Notes: generated by a model from the sequence alone, not told the origin. Positions 35,903-46,863 are shown, numbered from the stretch's first letter. The stretch: DNA of 64,000 bases from Helicobacter pylori (GCF_016748675.1 NZ_CP051534.1:1426001-1490000), one strand, 5' to 3'. Program-made: numbers and translations.

Positions 35903-37882
35903 ATGCAAAATAAAGAAATTGATGAAGAAAAAAGCGTTAATGAAAAAAATGTAGAGGTTTTCAATCGTTATTTTCCCGGTTGCTTAAGTGTGGAAAATGA
36001 TAATAAGCTCACGCTGGATGTGGGAAGATTAAAAGCGTTACTAGGGGATTTTAGCGAAATAAAAGAAGAGGGCTATGGGTTGGATTTTGTGGGTAAGAAA
36101 ATCGCCTTAAATCAGGCTTTTAAGAAAAATAATAAGATTTTAAAGCCCTTAAATAAATCCACTAGCAAGCACATTCTCATCAAGGGCGATAATTTAGACG
36201 CTCTCAAAATCTTAAAACAAAGCTATAGTGAAAAAATCAAAATGATTTACATTGATCCGCCTTACAACACGAAAAATGAGAATTTTATCTATGGCGATGA
36301 TTTCTCGCAATCCAATGAAGAGGTTTTAAAAACATTGGATTATTCTAAAGAAAAGCTGGATTATATCAAGAATCTTTTTGGGTCAAAATGCCATAGCGGG
36401 TGGCTTAGTTTCATGTATCCTAGATTGTTGCTCGCTAAAGATTTGCTCAAACAAGACGGCGTGATTTTCATCAGCATTGACGATAACGAGTGCGCCCAAC
36501 TCAAACTTTTATGCGATGAAATTTTTGGGGAGGGGAATTTTGTGGCTCAATTTATATGGCATTCTAAAAATAAGCCAAGTGGCAACACAACAGAAGACAA
36601 AACGATTGACACAAGAACGGAATATATTTTTTGTTATCAAAAATGTAATTTTAAAGCAAATAAACATGAAAATACAAAAGAAGAATTGGAAGAAAAAGGT
36701 TATATTTTAAAAGATGAATATTTTGAAACAAGAGGGCATTATAAGCTCACTCCTTTAATGCACTCATGTTCTGCAAGTAGTTTTCAATATATTGAGAGCT
36801 TGGATTATGAAATACAAGCGCCTGATGGCACATGGTTTAAAAACCATCAAAATATTAAAAAAGAGAAATCATACTGCTATACTTGGAGTAAAAAATTATT
36901 TGATTTTGGTAATCAAAATGGGTTTATTGAATTTCAAAAAACGAGCGATGGTTTTTGGTGTGCATATAGAAAAATGTATGAATTATGCGCAATTGATAAT
37001 AAAAAACTACAGATTATCTATCGTAAAAGTGGGAATGCGTATTCTAATTTAATTACTAATCTTTATAGCGATATAGGAGCGAATGAAGTAAGAAATATTT
37101 TTAATGGAGAAAAAATTTTTTCATACCCTAAACCTACAAAACTCATTAACCGACTGATTGAATTATCCACTAACGAGGGCGATCTCATCTTAGACTTTTT
37201 TGCCGGGAGCGGGACGACTGCGCATGCGGTGTTAGAGAGTAATAAGAGCGATTATCAAAAATTAAGTGAGGGGGGGGGGGGGTTATTTAATGGCTTGAAC
37301 GCCGCATTTAAAGAAAGGCGCTTCATTCTCGTCCAGTTAGATGAAAAAATTGATCCCAAGAAAAACAAAAGCGTGCATGATTTTTGTTTGAATGCCCTAA
37401 ATTCCACCTCCCCAAGCATTTTTGACATCACCGAAGAAAGGATTAAAAGAGCGGGGGCTAAAATCCAAGAAGCTTGCCCCAATTTAGACGTGGGGTTTAG
37501 AGCGTTTGAAATCGTTGATGATGAAACGCATGCGAATGATAAAAATCTCAGTCAAGCCAATCAAAAGGATTTGTTCGCTTATTCTAACCCTGACAAAATG
37601 GAAACCCAAACGATTTTAATCAAGCTTTTAGGCTGCGAGGGTTTGGATCTCACCACCCCTATAATTTGCTTGATTGAAAACGCCTTGTATCTGGCTTTAA
37701 ATACGGCTTTCATTGTGGGGGATATAGAAATGAGCGAGGTTTTAGAAAACTTGAAAGATAAAGGGGTGGAAAAAATCAGCATGTATATGCCCGCTATCAG
37801 TAACGACAGGCTGTGTTTGGAATTGGGCAGTAATTTGTTTGATTTGAAATTAGAGAGCGACGATTTAAAGATTAGGGGGTAG
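35903..37882 (+). CDS. mod: Type III DNA methyltransferase (Mod), phase-variable by a poly-G tract
   Basis: A 659-residue beta-class methyltransferase. DPPYNT (motif IV, ~residue 117) precedes LDFFAGSGTTAHAV (motif I, ~430), and the recognition region lies between (~210-410, more AT-rich than the flanks). A run of 13 G at 37270-37282 lies in frame just after motif I (SEGGGGLFN); gain or loss of one G would truncate the protein at about residue 460. The res gene follows by 2 bases. AAAGGA precedes the ATG. Mod sets specificity and could switch gene expression (phasevarion). Confidence 0.94.
   Translation: MQNKEIDEEKSVNEKNVEVFNRYFPGCLSVENDNKLTLDVGRLKALLGDFSEIKEEGYGLDFVGKKIALNQAFKKNNKILKPLNKSTSKHILIKGDNLDALKILKQSYSEKIKMIYIDPPYNTKNENFIYGDDFSQSNEEVLKTLDYSKEKLDYIKNLFGSKCHSGWLSFMYPRLLLAKDLLKQDGVIFISIDDNECAQLKLLCDEIFGEGNFVAQFIWHSKNKPSGNTTEDKTIDTRTEYIFCYQKCNFKANKHENTKEELEEKGYILKDEYFETRGHYKLTPLMHSCSASSFQYIESLDYEIQAPDGTWFKNHQNIKKEKSYCYTWSKKLFDFGNQNGFIEFQKTSDGFWCAYRKMYELCAIDNKKLQIIYRKSGNAYSNLITNLYSDIGANEVRNIFNGEKIFSYPKPTKLINRLIELSTNEGDLILDFFAGSGTTAHAVLESNKSDYQKLSEGGGGLFNGLNAAFKERRFILVQLDEKIDPKKNKSVHDFCLNALNSTSPSIFDITEERIKRAGAKIQEACPNLDVGFRAFEIVDDETHANDKNLSQANQKDLFAYSNPDKMETQTILIKLLGCEGLDLTTPIICLIENALYLALNTAFIVGDIEMSEVLENLKDKGVEKISMYMPAISNDRLCLELGSNLFDLKLESDDLKIRG
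37270..37282 (+). repeat. 13-G homopolymer (phase-variation tract) in mod
   Basis: Thirteen G follow GA at 37268-37269 and keep the mod frame open (ON). Slipped-strand change of one unit would shift the frame. Confidence 0.9.
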
Positions 37883-37884
37883 AG

Positions 37885-40791
37885 ATGAAAATCAAATTCA
37901 AACGATTAGACTATCAGGAGCAATGCCGGGACCAGATTTTAGGAGTGTTTAAGGGGATTGATTTGAGGGAGCCAGAAAATGACGCTCAAAGGATTGCTAA
38001 CCCTGTTTTTGAAATAGGGGCGCTCAAAAATGTTTTATTAGAAAATATTGAGAATTTGCGATCGAAACAAAAAATAACCCAGGGGAGCGTGGGGATTGAG
38101 AAGTCGTTAAACTGCGATATTTTAATGGAAACAGGCACCGGGAAGACCTTTTGCTTTTTGGAATGCGTTTATGCCTTGCACAAAAACTACCATTTATCAA
38201 AATTTATCGTTTTAACGCCAAGCAACGCCATTAAATTAGGGGTTTTAAAGAGCGTTGAAATCACCAGAGAATTTTTTAAAAGCGAGTATTCTACGCATTT
38301 AGAAAGCTATGAAGATATAAGAAGCTTCATTCTAGCGAGCAACCACAAATGCTGCGTGTTGGTGATGACTTTTTCTGCCTTCAATAAAGAGAAAAACACT
38401 ATCAATCAATCATGCTTAGAAAACACGAATCTGTTCAATGGCGCAAAAAGTTACATGCAAGCTTTAGCGAGTATGCGCCCCATCGTAATCATGGACGAAC
38501 CGCACCGGTTTTTAGGCGATAAAACAAAAAAATATTTGGAACAATTAAACGCTTTAATTACGCTCAGGTTTGGGGCGACTTTTAAAGATGATTATCATAA
38601 TTTGATTTACGCGCTAGACAGCAAAAAAGCGTTTGATTGCGCTCTAGTGAAAAGCATTAGCGTGGCGTCTGTGGGGGAGAGTGATGAGTATTTTTTAGAG
38701 CTTAAAGAGGCTAACAAAAAACAAAATGAAGCCACGATCAATTATACGAATTTAGAAAATAAAACTCAAAGCGTCAAAGTCAAAACGCATGATAATTTAG
38801 GCGCACTAACTCATATCAGCGCTTTAGAAGATTACATTGTAGAAAACATCACTAAAAAAGAGGTGCGTTTTCTCAATGGCGTTAATTTGTTGCTGGATCA
38901 AAAAGAGCCTTTTTCTCATCTTTTAGAGGGCGAGCAAGAAGTGATGCTGAAAGAAGCGATAAAAAGCCATTTTGAAAGAGAAGAAGGGCTTTTTAAAAAG
39001 GGGATTAAAGCCTTGTGCATGGTGTTTATTAACGGGGTGAATAGCTATTTAAGCGAGAATGAACAGCCGGCTAAATTAGCCCTTTTATTTGAAAAACTTT
39101 ACCAACAAGAGCTTGAAGAAGTTTTAAAAAAGCCTTTAGATGAAAATTATAGGGCGTATTTAGAGCGCACCAAAGACGCTATTTACAAAGTGCATGGAGG
39201 GTATTTTGCTAAAAGCAAGAAAGAGGGCGATGAAACTAAAACGATCGAACTCATTTTAAAAGAAAAAGAAAAATTGCTGAGTTTTGATTCCGATCTCAGG
39301 TTTATTTTTTCGCAATGGGCGTTGCAAGAGGGGTGGGATAACCCTAATGTGATGACGATTTGCAAATTAGCCCCCAGCCATTCCAATATCACTAAATTGC
39401 AACAAATCGGTAGGGGATTAAGGCTCGCTGTGAATGATAGGGGTGAGCGCATCACTAAAGAGCATGCTGATTTTGATTTTGTCAATGAATTGGTGGTGAT
39501 CGTGCCGCAAGTGGAGGGGGATTTTGTGGGAGCGATCCAACAAGAGATAAGCGAGCATAGCTTGATTAAACAAGCGTTTAGCGCAGAAGAGTTAGAAAAA
39601 AGCGGCGTTGTTAAAAAAGGGTATTACGGGGTTTTGTTTGAAACATTAGAGGGTTTGGGTTTTGGAGAAAGAACAGATGATGAAAACTTTAAACTCACCC
39701 TCAACCAAAACGAATTTTTAAAAAAAGAGCCTGAACTAGAAAGATTAAAAGATGAAAAATACCTAGATTTTGAAAAATTAAAAGATTTTTTAAAAGATCG
39801 CTTAGTTGGCAATCCTAGAGTGAGGAACAAAAACGAGCGAAAAACTGAAAAAATCAAAATCAATAAAGAAAATTTTAAAAAATTTGAAACCTTATGGGCG
39901 GGTTTGAACCATCAAGCCCGGATCGCTTATGCCATTGATAGCGAGAACTTGATTGATGAAATTGTAACAAAGATCAACGCTTCTTTTAATGTCAGTTCAA
40001 AAATCGTTTCGGTTACGACGCATAAAAAAGTAGAAACTATGGGAAATAACGCCAAAACAGAGATTTTTGAGCGAGAAAGCGCATGCGTGTGGAGTTTGCA
40101 TGAATTTATCAGCGCCTTGTCTAATAAGGTGAAATTGAGTTTCAAAAGCGTGGCTAAAGTGTTAGAAAACATTGATGAAAACAAGTTTAATGAAATTAAG
40201 AAAAACGAACAAGAGGGCTTAAAACGCTTAGAAGATCTGTTTTTGGAAATCATTTATCAAAATATTGAAGATAAAATTTCCTATCAAATGCGCGAAACGA
40301 CCATTAAAAACAGAAAAAACGATGCGTTTTATGATGAAAAGGGAGAGATTAGAGAGTTTTTAGACGGGAGTTTGGGGGTGGATAAATATGAAATTAAAAA
40401 TTCAAGCGCTCAAGAAAAATGCCTGTATGAAAATTTCATGCAAGTGGATAGCGAGATTGAAAAAGACACGATTGAAGAATCTAACGACACTAAAATCATT
40501 GTTTTTGGCAAGCTCCCTAGGGTTAAAATCCCGGTAGGGTTGAATCAAACTTATAGCCCTGATTTTGGGTATGTGGTTGAAAACAACGATAAAAAAGTGT
40601 TGTTAGTGGTAGAAACTAAGGGGGTTGAACATGAAAAAGAATTGCGCGATGAAGAAAAGCGGAAAATTTCAACCGCTAAGAAATTTTTTGAAGCTTTAAA
40701 AAAGCAAGGCGTGAATATTGAATACGAAACCAAGTTGAATAATGATCAATTGAGCGCGTTGATTAATGAAATTTTAAATCGTAAAGATTAG
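37885..40791 (+). CDS. res: Type III restriction endonuclease subunit (Res)
   Basis: A 968-residue protein: Walker A ETGTGKTFC (~residue 88), DEAD-like MDEPHRF, helicase motif VI QIGRGLRLAV, and a C-terminal PD-(D/E)xK nuclease at ~891-910 (SPDFGYV...VVETKG). It needs Mod for site recognition and cuts DNA after one-dimensional movement. The frame is intact, so with mod ON the system could restrict DNA. Confidence 0.94.
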   Translation: MKIKFKRLDYQEQCRDQILGVFKGIDLREPENDAQRIANPVFEIGALKNVLLENIENLRSKQKITQGSVGIEKSLNCDILMETGTGKTFCFLECVYALHKNYHLSKFIVLTPSNAIKLGVLKSVEITREFFKSEYSTHLESYEDIRSFILASNHKCCVLVMTFSAFNKEKNTINQSCLENTNLFNGAKSYMQALASMRPIVIMDEPHRFLGDKTKKYLEQLNALITLRFGATFKDDYHNLIYALDSKKAFDCALVKSISVASVGESDEYFLELKEANKKQNEATINYTNLENKTQSVKVKTHDNLGALTHISALEDYIVENITKKEVRFLNGVNLLLDQKEPFSHLLEGEQEVMLKEAIKSHFEREEGLFKKGIKALCMVFINGVNSYLSENEQPAKLALLFEKLYQQELEEVLKKPLDENYRAYLERTKDAIYKVHGGYFAKSKKEGDETKTIELILKEKEKLLSFDSDLRFIFSQWALQEGWDNPNVMTICKLAPSHSNITKLQQIGRGLRLAVNDRGERITKEHADFDFVNELVVIVPQVEGDFVGAIQQEISEHSLIKQAFSAEELEKSGVVKKGYYGVLFETLEGLGFGERTDDENFKLTLNQNEFLKKEPELERLKDEKYLDFEKLKDFLKDRLVGNPRVRNKNERKTEKIKINKENFKKFETLWAGLNHQARIAYAIDSENLIDEIVTKINASFNVSSKIVSVTTHKKVETMGNNAKTEIFERESACVWSLHEFISALSNKVKLSFKSVAKVLENIDENKFNEIKKNEQEGLKRLEDLFLEIIYQNIEDKISYQMRETTIKNRKNDAFYDEKGEIREFLDGSLGVDKYEIKNSSAQEKCLYENFMQVDSEIEKDTIEESNDTKIIVFGKLPRVKIPVGLNQTYSPDFGYVVENNDKKVLLVVETKGVEHEKELRDEEKRKISTAKKFFEALKKQGVNIEYETKLNNDQLSALINEILNRKD

Positions 40792-40800
40792 AGTTAATAA

Positions 40801-40836
40801 GCTCAATTACCCTAATGTTTCACATGGAACAATTTT
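40801..40836 (+). repeat. Left direct repeat with a parS-like core
   Basis: This 36-bp stretch matches 43088-43123 at 34 of 36 positions. The core TGTTTCACATGGAACA (40816-40831) differs from the canonical parS TGTTTCACGTGAAACA at two positions. The pair flanks the broken ATPase gene. Confidence 0.8.
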
Positions 40837-40923
40837 GATTTAGATCAATTTAACCTAATCTCTAAAAAGGTTTTATTGAAATGAATATGATAAAGTTTAA
40901 TTAAATTTACTAAAGAGTAGTCA

Positions 40924-43071
40924 ATGGAGTTAAAAATCAATATAGAGAATTGCTATGGAATAGGCAAGATAAAAGACATATCTTTAGATTTTTCAGAAGC
41001 AAACAGCTATCTTTTATATGCTCAAAATGGGGTTTTTAAAACTTCATTTGCAAAAAGCCTGACCGATTTGATAAATAACGAAATGCCAAAAGATAATTTT
41101 TATCCTAATCGTAGAAGTAAAATAGAGATTGAATTTAATGGTAAGAAAATGTCAAAAGAAAATGTTGCTGTTTTTCATTCTTATGATGAAAAATTTAGCT
41201 CTGAAGACAGCGTTACAACTTTTATGGCAAAATCAGAATTAAAACAACGATATGATAATATTCTTTCAGAATTAGAAAAAGAAAAGAAGGCACTTTTAAA
41301 AAGTCTTAAAAGCGGTTTTAATTATGAAAAAGAAATTGAAACCATTAAAAATAAAAATTTTTATGAAATTTTAGATAATCATTTGACCGAAATAGAAAAC
41401 AGCGAAGAACACTATTCTTTTAAATATCATGATATATTTGATAAATCAGAAAAAGTGAAAGACTTTGTCAATAAGAATCGTGATTTGATTGAGCAATATT
41501 TTAATAAATATCAAGAGTTATTGTCTCAATCTAAGATTTTTAAACATATGAATAGTGGGAATTTTGGAACAAACCATGCTGATGATCTTAAAAAAGCTTT
41601 AGAAAATAACAGGTTTTTTAAAGCTAACCATAGTTTAAAAATTGCTGGAGAGAAAATTACGAATTATCAAAAATTGTCAGATATTTTTGAAAATGAAAAA
41701 AATAGAATTTTAAATAATGAGGAGCTTAAAGAGAGCTTTGATAAGATTGAAAAAGTCATAAATGCTAATAAGGAACTTAAAGCCTTTAAAGATTCTATCA
41801 ATAAGGATAATACATTATTGACAGAACTTTTAGATTATGATTCTTTTAGAAAAAAGGTGTTGTTTAGCTATCTTAAACAAGTTATTCAAAATGTTAAGAG
41901 TTTGGTTAATCTTTATAGAGAGAAAAAGCCTAAAATAGAAGAAATTATAAAACAGGCTAACAAAGACCAGAAAGAATGGGAATCTGTCATTGAAATTTTT
42001 AATCAAAGATTTCTTGTTCCCTTTAAAGTGGAGCTTCAAAATCAAAAAGATATTTTATTGAATAAAGACACCGCGCAATTTAGATTTATATTTTCTGATA
42101 ACAATCAGGATATGAATGTTCAAAAAGAAGATTTGCAAAAACATTTAAGCGGAGGAGAAAAGAGAGCGTTATATATCTTATAAATCTTGTTTGAAATTGA
42201 GGCTAGAAAAAGAAGCGACAAAGTCCAACTTTTAGTTTTTGATGATATTTCAGACTCTTTTGATTATAGAAATAAATATGCAATTATTGAGTATCTTAAG
42301 GATTTGCAAGAATGCAGACAATTTAAATTGCTCGTGATGACGCATAATTTTGATTTTTATCGCACCCTAGCAAGCCGTTTGGATATTCCTAGAGAACAGA
42401 TTAAAATAATCCGCAAAAATGATGCTAGAGAAATAATTTTTGAAAAAGGTGGGTATTTGAAGAGTTTTATTAAATATATTAGAGACTCAGAAAATGATAA
42501 AGACTTTTTCACACTGATACCTTTTGTGAGAAATTTAATTGAATACACAAACTTTCAAGCAGACAAAGACAACAATTATATAAAACTTACAAGTTGCTTG
42601 CACATGAAAGAAGATACAAAAAATATTCAAATTCAAGATATTTCAAAAATTTTTGATAGCGTTTTTGGCACAGAGCGAAAAAAGAAAAAAATTGAAAAAG
42701 ATAACTCAAAATTATATTTTCAAGCAATTTATAATATTGCAGAAGAAATTTATAATAATAAAGATCGTAATCATATTGAATTACAAAATAAGATTATTCT
42801 TTCAATGGCGATCAGATTAAAAGCTGAAGAGTGGATGTTAAATAAACTAAATAAACTAAATCAAGAATTCAAATCGGAGAAAAATCAAACAAGGGAGTTA
42901 TATGATGCCACTAAAAAAGAACTATCTGATGATGAAAAAAGGATTATACAAAAGGTTTTAATGATTACTCCTGAAAATATTCACATTAACTCTTTCATGT
43001 TTGAACCCATTTTAGACACACCCCTTGATCATTTATATACATGTTTTGATGAAGTCAAAAATTTAAATTAA
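40924..43071 (+). pseudogene. ABC/SMC-like AAA ATPase (RloC/AAA_13-like), interrupted by a TAA
   Basis: Two same-frame pieces, 40924-42183 and 42187-43071, are separated by a TAA at 42181-42183. The first has an N-terminal Walker-A-like YAQNGVFKTSFAKSL and a long coiled coil, and ends with the ABC signature LSGGEKRALYIL. The second begins FEIEARKR and holds Walker B LLVFDDISDSFDYRNK, the H-loop VMTHNFDFYR and a ~200-residue C-terminal domain. The second piece has only a TTG start inside a conserved stretch, so the split is best read as a nonsense mutation. Such ATPases occur in antiphage systems. Very AT-rich, unlike its neighbours. Confidence 0.75.
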
Positions 43072-43087
43072 ATAAGGCTTATTAATA

Positions 43088-43123
43088 GTTCAATTACTCT
43101 AATGTTTCACATGGAACAATTTT
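43088..43123 (+). repeat. Right direct repeat with a parS-like core
   Basis: Partner of 40801-40836; the parS-like core is at 43103-43118. The two copies are 2287 bases apart in register. Confidence 0.8.
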
Positions 43124-43196
43124 AAAGAAAAGCGTTTTATTTAAAATTCATACCACTTTTGTTACAATCGTTTTTATCCCATTTTAAAGGCGTTTT

Positions 43197-46100
43197 ATGA
43201 TGAGTTTCACTCGCATTTTACTCAAGGATTTCATTAAAAAATACAATCCCCCAACACCCACAACAGAAACTATAGAAAAATTTGAAAAAGAAATAAACAG
43301 CTTACTAGAAAACGCGCCAAGACAAGATGATGAAGAGTTTCAAAAAAATGAAATCAATTCTTTTTTAAAAAACACTTATGGCTATCGCTGCAACACCCAT
43401 AAAAAAGTGGATAGCGCGATCTATGTGGATAAGGAAGTTCAAGTGCTTATTGAAGCCAAAGCCCTAAACAATAGGAACGAATTCCCCAAAGACAGAGAAA
43501 ACCCGCTCAGTAAAGCCTTTTGTCAAATGGTTTTGTATTTTTTGGAAGAGAGAAAAAAAGAAAAAAACAATTCCCTAAAACACACCATCATTTGCAACGC
43601 GCATGAATTTTTCCTCTTTGATTGTAAGGATTTACTTTTTTTAAACGAAGATAAACGCATCAAAGAATTCTATAAAAATTACGCTCAAAAAGAAGGCACA
43701 GACCCTTCAAAACCACAATTTTACAAAGATTTAGAACAATATTTGCAAAAAGATTTTCAGGGCGAACTCCGCTATACTTACTTTAATTTAAACGATGATT
43801 TTAAAGAACTTCCTTTGATTTATCAAGTTTTAAGCCACGAAGTCCTTTTAAAGCAAAGGAAAACCCTTGACGCTAACACGCTTAACAAAGATTTTTATGA
43901 AGAATTGCTCTATATTTTAGGGTTAGAGGAGCAAAATGAAAAGGGGAAAATTTTAATCAAGCCCAGCCGCACCAAAAACTCCCTAAGCGATGCTTTAAAA
44001 AAAGAATACAATAATTTAGACGATGAAGAAGTCATGGCGTTACTCATCGCTTGGAATAACCGCATCTTGTTTTTACGGCTTTTAGAAAGCCTTTTAAAAT
44101 CTTTCAACCATTTTGAAGGTTTCTTAACCATATTTGAAGGTTTCTTAACCATAGAAAATTTTAAAGATTTCAACGCCCTAAACACCCTCTTTTTTGAAGT
44201 CCTAGCCAAGAAAAACAGCGAGCGTTCTAAAGAAATTAAAGAAGACAAGATTTTACAAAAAATCCCTTATTTGAATTCCAGTTTGTTTGATAAAACGCCT
44301 TTGGAATTAGAGGGGCATGAAATTAAGCTTTTAGACAATAAAAAGCTAGAAATCTATAAAAATTCCGTTCTCAAAAAACATAAAGATTATCAAAAACAAA
44401 AAGATTTGCCCTTTCTGGAATACTTTTTTGCATTTTTGCGTCTTTATAAATTCACCACCACCCCTGAAGACATTAAAGATAATAAGGATACCAGCGAAAG
44501 CTGTTTGATTAACCCTAGCGTTTTGGGGCTTGTTTTTGAAAAACTCAACGGCTATAAAGAGGGGAGCTTTTATACCCCAAGCTTCATCACAAGCTACATG
44601 TGCAAAGAGAGTATCACGTCCATCGTGCGGGATAAATTCAACGCCATTTATCAGTGGGACTGCGAAAATCTAGAAGCGTTGCGAGGAAAAATAGACAGAA
44701 ATTTTTCAAATGAAAAAGCTAAAGAATACTTGCAACTCCTTCTCACTTTACGCATTTGCGATCCGGCGGTGGGGAGCGGGCATTTCTTGGTTTCAGCGCT
44801 CAATGAAATGGTGTTAATTGCTTATGAGCTAGGGCTTATTGCTTCCTTGTATCGCCACGATCTTAAATTAGAAAACGATGAAATCATCATTCACTCCAAG
44901 CAAACGGGTGAAATCTTTAACTACACCAAAACGCATAACGAAAACGACCCCCACCACCAAATCCAAAAAGAACTTTTTGAGCTTAAAAAATCCATCATTG
45001 AAAACTGCCTTTTTGGCGTGGATATTAACCCCAATTCATGCGAAATCACCAAGCTCAGGCTATGGATAGAGCTTTTAAAATACAGCTATTATATTTTTGA
45101 AGAGGGCAAGAACACTAACGCGCTTGAAACCCTCCCCAACATTGACATTAACATCAAGTGCGCTAACAGCTTGATTTCACGCTTTAATTTGAATGACGAT
45201 CTCAAAAAGATCCCCAATATCAAGCAAAAAATCCAAGAATACAAAGATCTAGTCGCCCAATACAAAGATCCAAACCCTCTCTATCCCTTAAATAAGCAAG
45301 ATCTTATCAACAAAATCCAAGACTTAAAAAACACTTTTTCCCTCACGCTCAAAGATCCTAAAACCAAAGCAGAGCTTGAAAAGGCTATTGAAAAACACAT
45401 CAAAAAATACAATTTCTTTGCCCTAGACGATAAGAGTTTGCTAGATGGGTTAGATTACTTTATCCCAAGTCTTTTTGGCACGCCCAAACTAAGCCCTAAA
45501 GAAGAGGAAGAGGCTTTTGCTTCTTATGGGCGTATTAGAGCTTTAAGGAAAAAGCTTGATGATGCCTTGAGTGGTGGAGAGTATCACAATGCGTTTGAAT
45601 GGCGTTTTGAATTCCCTGAAGTGTTGAACGATGAGGGGGATTTTTCAGGCTTTGATTGCATCATAGGCAATCCGCCTTATATAAATACTCGTGAATTGAG
45701 TAAAAATAATTCTATTACTAAAGAGAAATATAGACAGATATATCGTGAAGTTAGTGGTTCATATGATATTTTTATATTGTTTATCTTAATGGGACTTCGG
45801 TTACAAAAAGTGTCTAATTTTGCTTGGATTATCCCAAACAAATTCACTTCAACAGAATATGGGAGACCAATTTTTGAGAAATTAAAGTCAGAAAACAAGA
45901 TCAAAAGTATTGTAGATGTATCGTATATAAAGACATTTGAAAGTGCATCAGTTTACCCAATTTTATTGATTGGAAAAAACAATTCTGTATATTCTGAATA
46001 TTATATAGAAAGTCAAGATGATTTAAGTGATAACAACCTAAAAGAAAGAACACTAAGTATTGCTAATCTCCGTTTTATCACAATGGCACAATATGGTTTA

Positions 46101-46748
46101 AAATTTCAATCAGGAACAACAGGATTTGAAGCTCAAAAAATTTTTAGTTATATTAAAAGTGGTTATCAGCAAGATTCAATTCCGTTTGCTGTAAGTGGAT
46201 CTGTAGATAAATATGTTTGTGATATATCAAGAGTTCCATATATGAGAAAACGATTCAAATATCCACATATTTCAGTAAAGGTTCCAGTTGCTAAAACAAA
46301 AATTGATTTTTGGATTAATGAAAAAATAGTTATTGCAGGTATGACTAAAATTATAGAAGCATACTATACAAAAACTCCTCTAGCTCTAGGTGTTGGAATA
46401 TATGCCATATATGATTTTTGTGGTATCAATCCATTACTTATTTTGGGGGTTTTGAATAGTAGTTTTATGAGTTGGTATGCAAGAGAAAACTTTAAAGACA
46501 AACATATGTCAGGAGGCTATCTTGGATTAAATAAAGGTAACTTAGAAAAACTGCCAATGTTTGAACTTACCAAATCAAACAAGCCTACAGCCGATAAAAT
46601 CATCGCTTTAGTGGATAAAATCCTACAAGCAAAAGAAAAAGACCCTAAAGCCAACACCCAAAGATTAGAAAAGGAAATTGACGCCTTAGTCTATCAGCTC
46701 TATAACCTCACCGATGAAGAAATTAAGATCATTGAAAACGGGCAGTGA
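43197..46748 (+). CDS. Type IIG restriction-modification fusion enzyme
   Basis: An 1183-residue single-chain R-M enzyme (Eco57I/MmeI-like). The N-terminus has a PD-(D/E)xK-like nuclease (VDSAIYV, then LIEAKAL at ~82-88). The methyltransferase has motif I DPAVGSGHFLVSAL (~521-534) and motif IV IGNPPYI (~824). The C-terminal ~330 residues are the recognition domain and are clearly more AT-rich (45690-46570), as expected for exchanged specificity DNA. An in-frame 21-bp tandem duplication encodes FEGFLTI twice (~44111-44155). The final coiled stretch (TADKIIALVDKIL) is typical. Confidence 0.93.
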   Translation: MMSFTRILLKDFIKKYNPPTPTTETIEKFEKEINSLLENAPRQDDEEFQKNEINSFLKNTYGYRCNTHKKVDSAIYVDKEVQVLIEAKALNNRNEFPKDRENPLSKAFCQMVLYFLEERKKEKNNSLKHTIICNAHEFFLFDCKDLLFLNEDKRIKEFYKNYAQKEGTDPSKPQFYKDLEQYLQKDFQGELRYTYFNLNDDFKELPLIYQVLSHEVLLKQRKTLDANTLNKDFYEELLYILGLEEQNEKGKILIKPSRTKNSLSDALKKEYNNLDDEEVMALLIAWNNRILFLRLLESLLKSFNHFEGFLTIFEGFLTIENFKDFNALNTLFFEVLAKKNSERSKEIKEDKILQKIPYLNSSLFDKTPLELEGHEIKLLDNKKLEIYKNSVLKKHKDYQKQKDLPFLEYFFAFLRLYKFTTTPEDIKDNKDTSESCLINPSVLGLVFEKLNGYKEGSFYTPSFITSYMCKESITSIVRDKFNAIYQWDCENLEALRGKIDRNFSNEKAKEYLQLLLTLRICDPAVGSGHFLVSALNEMVLIAYELGLIASLYRHDLKLENDEIIIHSKQTGEIFNYTKTHNENDPHHQIQKELFELKKSIIENCLFGVDINPNSCEITKLRLWIELLKYSYYIFEEGKNTNALETLPNIDINIKCANSLISRFNLNDDLKKIPNIKQKIQEYKDLVAQYKDPNPLYPLNKQDLINKIQDLKNTFSLTLKDPKTKAELEKAIEKHIKKYNFFALDDKSLLDGLDYFIPSLFGTPKLSPKEEEEAFASYGRIRALRKKLDDALSGGEYHNAFEWRFEFPEVLNDEGDFSGFDCIIGNPPYINTRELSKNNSITKEKYRQIYREVSGSYDIFILFILMGLRLQKVSNFAWIIPNKFTSTEYGRPIFEKLKSENKIKSIVDVSYIKTFESASVYPILLIGKNNSVYSEYYIESQDDLSDNNLKERTLSIANLRFITMAQYGLKFQSGTTGFEAQKIFSYIKSGYQQDSIPFAVSGSVDKYVCDISRVPYMRKRFKYPHISVKVPVAKTKIDFWINEKIVIAGMTKIIEAYYTKTPLALGVGIYAIYDFCGINPLLILGVLNSSFMSWYARENFKDKHMSGGYLGLNKGNLEKLPMFELTKSNKPTADKIIALVDKILQAKEKDPKANTQRLEKEIDALVYQLYNLTDEEIKIIENGQ

Positions 46749-46780
46749 ATAAAAAGCGCTTGTTCTTTGTCTAAGAAACA

Positions 46781-46799
46781 CCCCCTTTAAAAAAGGGGG
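46781..46799 (+). terminator. Terminator after the type IIG gene
   Basis: CCCCCTTT/AAAGGGGG, 8-bp stem with a 3-nt loop, 33 bases past the stop. The following T-content is low, so efficiency is uncertain. Confidence 0.55.
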
Positions 46800-46863
46800 A
46801 CTCTTGAAAAACTATCGTTTGATTTTTAATTCCAAACAAAACCCTAAAAAACTGATTTTTAGG

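Noticed and set aside
42187-43071. A separate ATPase C-terminal gene starting at TTG 42187
   Set aside because: Same frame as the upstream piece, start inside a conserved motif block, no ribosome site; a nonsense mutation is simpler.
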